A stretch of 16,153 nucleotides of DNA from contig PMKG01000239.1 of assembly GCA_003157675.1 (NCBI GenBank), positions 1 to 16,153 of the forward strand, read 5' to 3'. Source of the DNA: Acidobacteriota bacterium (GTDB lineage: Bacteria; Acidobacteriota; Vicinamibacteria; Vicinamibacterales; Fen-181). A program made the translations under genes and the position numbers. The notes beneath the pieces are model-generated. The model was not told the origin of the DNA, ran no database searches, and worked only from the letters and a program-made list of their open reading frames with translations. Within the stretch, counting starts at the first letter, position 1; every line of letters begins with the position of its first letter. This document shows, piece after piece, positions 15,387-16,153 of the stretch.

Positions 15387-16153
15387 CTAACTCAGGTCCC
15401 TGTTGATGACGACGATCTTCTGCTCGGTCATCTCCTCGATGGCATAGCGCGGACCCTCGCGGCCGAGCCCCGAGTCTTTCACGCCGCCGTACGGCATGTG
15501 GTCGATGCGCCAGGCCGACACGTCGTTCACCATCACGCCGCCGACCTCGAGCACGTCCATCGCGGTGAGCGTCCGGAGCAGGTCCCGCGTGAACACCCCG
15601 GCCTGGAGCCCGTACGACGACCGGTTCAGCCTCGCCAGCGCGTCGTCGAAATCGGTGAAGCGGTAGAGGCCGACCACCGGCGCGAACACTTCCTGCGCGC
15701 ACACCTTCGCGGTCTCGGGCACACCGACGAGCACGGTGGGCGCGTAGAGCGCCGGCCCGAGACGCCGGCCGCCCGTGAGCACCGTCGCCCCCTGCTGCAC
15801 CGCCTCGTTCACCCACGATTCGATGCGCGCGGCCTCGGATTCCTCGATCATCGGGCCGATGTCGGTGGCCGGGTCGAGCGGGTTGCCGATCGTGAGCGCC
15901 TCGAGCCTGGCGATCAGGCTGGCGGCGAACCGGTCGAACACCGAGTCGTGGACGAACACGCGCTGCACCGAGATGCAGCTCTGGCCGGCGAGCGAGAAGC
16001 CGCCGATGACCACCCGCTTCACGGCGTGCTCGATGTCGGCCGTCTCGTCGACGATGACCCCGGCGTTGCCGCCCAGTTCGAGCAGCACCCGCTTGCGGCC
16101 GGAGCGGACCTTCAGCTCCCAGCCCACCCTGGCCGAGCCGGTAAAGCTGACCA
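15387..16153 (-). CDS. NAD(P)-dependent aldehyde dehydrogenase, 5' end outside window
   Basis: This is the C-terminal half of an aldehyde dehydrogenase. The 254 visible residues begin in VSFTGSARVGW and run to a TAG stop (15387-15389). The general base is in LLELGGNAGVIV (visible residue 25) and the nucleophile in LAGQSCISVQRVFVH (visible residue 59). FAPVVGLYRF, YGLQAGVFT, GGVMVNDVSAWRIDHMPYGGVKDSGLGREG and a normal C-terminus follow. LELGGNAxVIV with AGQSCISVQR is typical of the lactaldehyde/phosphonoacetaldehyde/NADP-glyceraldehyde-3-phosphate branch. It is therefore clearly different from the P5CDH-like enzyme at 6969-8537. About 220 N-terminal residues are missing to the right. It is convergent with the antiporter gene and its role in the island is open. 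An internal GTG at 16127 is not the true start. Confidence 0.92.
   Translation of the reverse strand, partial: VSFTGSARVGWELKVRSGRKRVLLELGGNAGVIVDETADIEHAVKRVVIGGFSLAGQSCISVQRVFVHDSVFDRFAASLIARLEALTIGNPLDPATDIGPMIEESEAARIESWVNEAVQQGATVLTGGRRLGPALYAPTVLVGVPETAKVCAQEVFAPVVGLYRFTDFDDALARLNRSSYGLQAGVFTRDLLRTLTAMDVLEVGGVMVNDVSAWRIDHMPYGGVKDSGLGREGPRYAIEEMTEQKIVVINRDLS

Overview
The window is about 16 kb of gene-dense, very GC-rich bacterial DNA with little intergenic space. Coding style (GTG and TTG starts, ATGA/GTGA overlaps, few A/T-rich gaps) and a REP-like palindrome of the kind that produces 'GLKPCA'-type tails in overlapping frames suggest an environmental, possibly acidobacterial (Vicinamibacteria-like), genome. 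This placement is an impression; no rRNA or marker gene is present to confirm it.

Layout. (1) 1-1439, minus: 5' two thirds of a RecD2-type DNA helicase, running off the left edge. (2) 1494-2903, plus: a secreted M14 zinc carboxypeptidase, divergent from recD2 and possibly translated from a leaderless mRNA. (3) 2904-3000: a short intergenic stretch with a perfect palindrome overlapping the end of the next gene. (4) 2989-5532, minus: a two-gene unit, a 3-oxoadipyl-CoA thiolase (PcaF-like) followed by an AdiC-like APC amino-acid permease. (5) 5533-5646: a divergent control region with a near-consensus promoter and a dyad. (6) 5647-12411, plus: a tight run of class III aminotransferase, P5CDH-like aldehyde dehydrogenase, CatI- and CatJ-like 3-oxoadipate CoA-transferase subunits, a second class III aminotransferase and a cytosolic M14/AspA-like deacylase. 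(7) 12412-12611: a 200-nt gap with three consecutive inverted repeats (16, 9 and 19 bp, all perfect). (8) 12612-13862: a C69-type Ntn dipeptidase gene interrupted by an in-frame TAA. (9) 13884-15353: a YfcC-family basic-amino-acid-type antiporter. (10) 15387-16153, minus: the C-terminal half of an aldehyde dehydrogenase, running off the right edge.

How the genes may work together. Regions 4 to 9 read as one catabolic island. CatIJ and the PcaF-like thiolase perform the last two steps of 3-oxoadipate breakdown, yet no aromatic ring-cleavage gene is present. Instead there are two aminotransferases and an aldehyde dehydrogenase related to 1-pyrroline-5-carboxylate dehydrogenase. This is the set needed to turn a 3,6-diamino C6 acid (beta-lysine) into 3-oxoadipate and then acetyl-CoA and succinyl-CoA. 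A deacylase, a dipeptidase and two basic-amino-acid-type transporters would supply the free substrate. This pathway is an inference and appears to be the most interesting content of the window.
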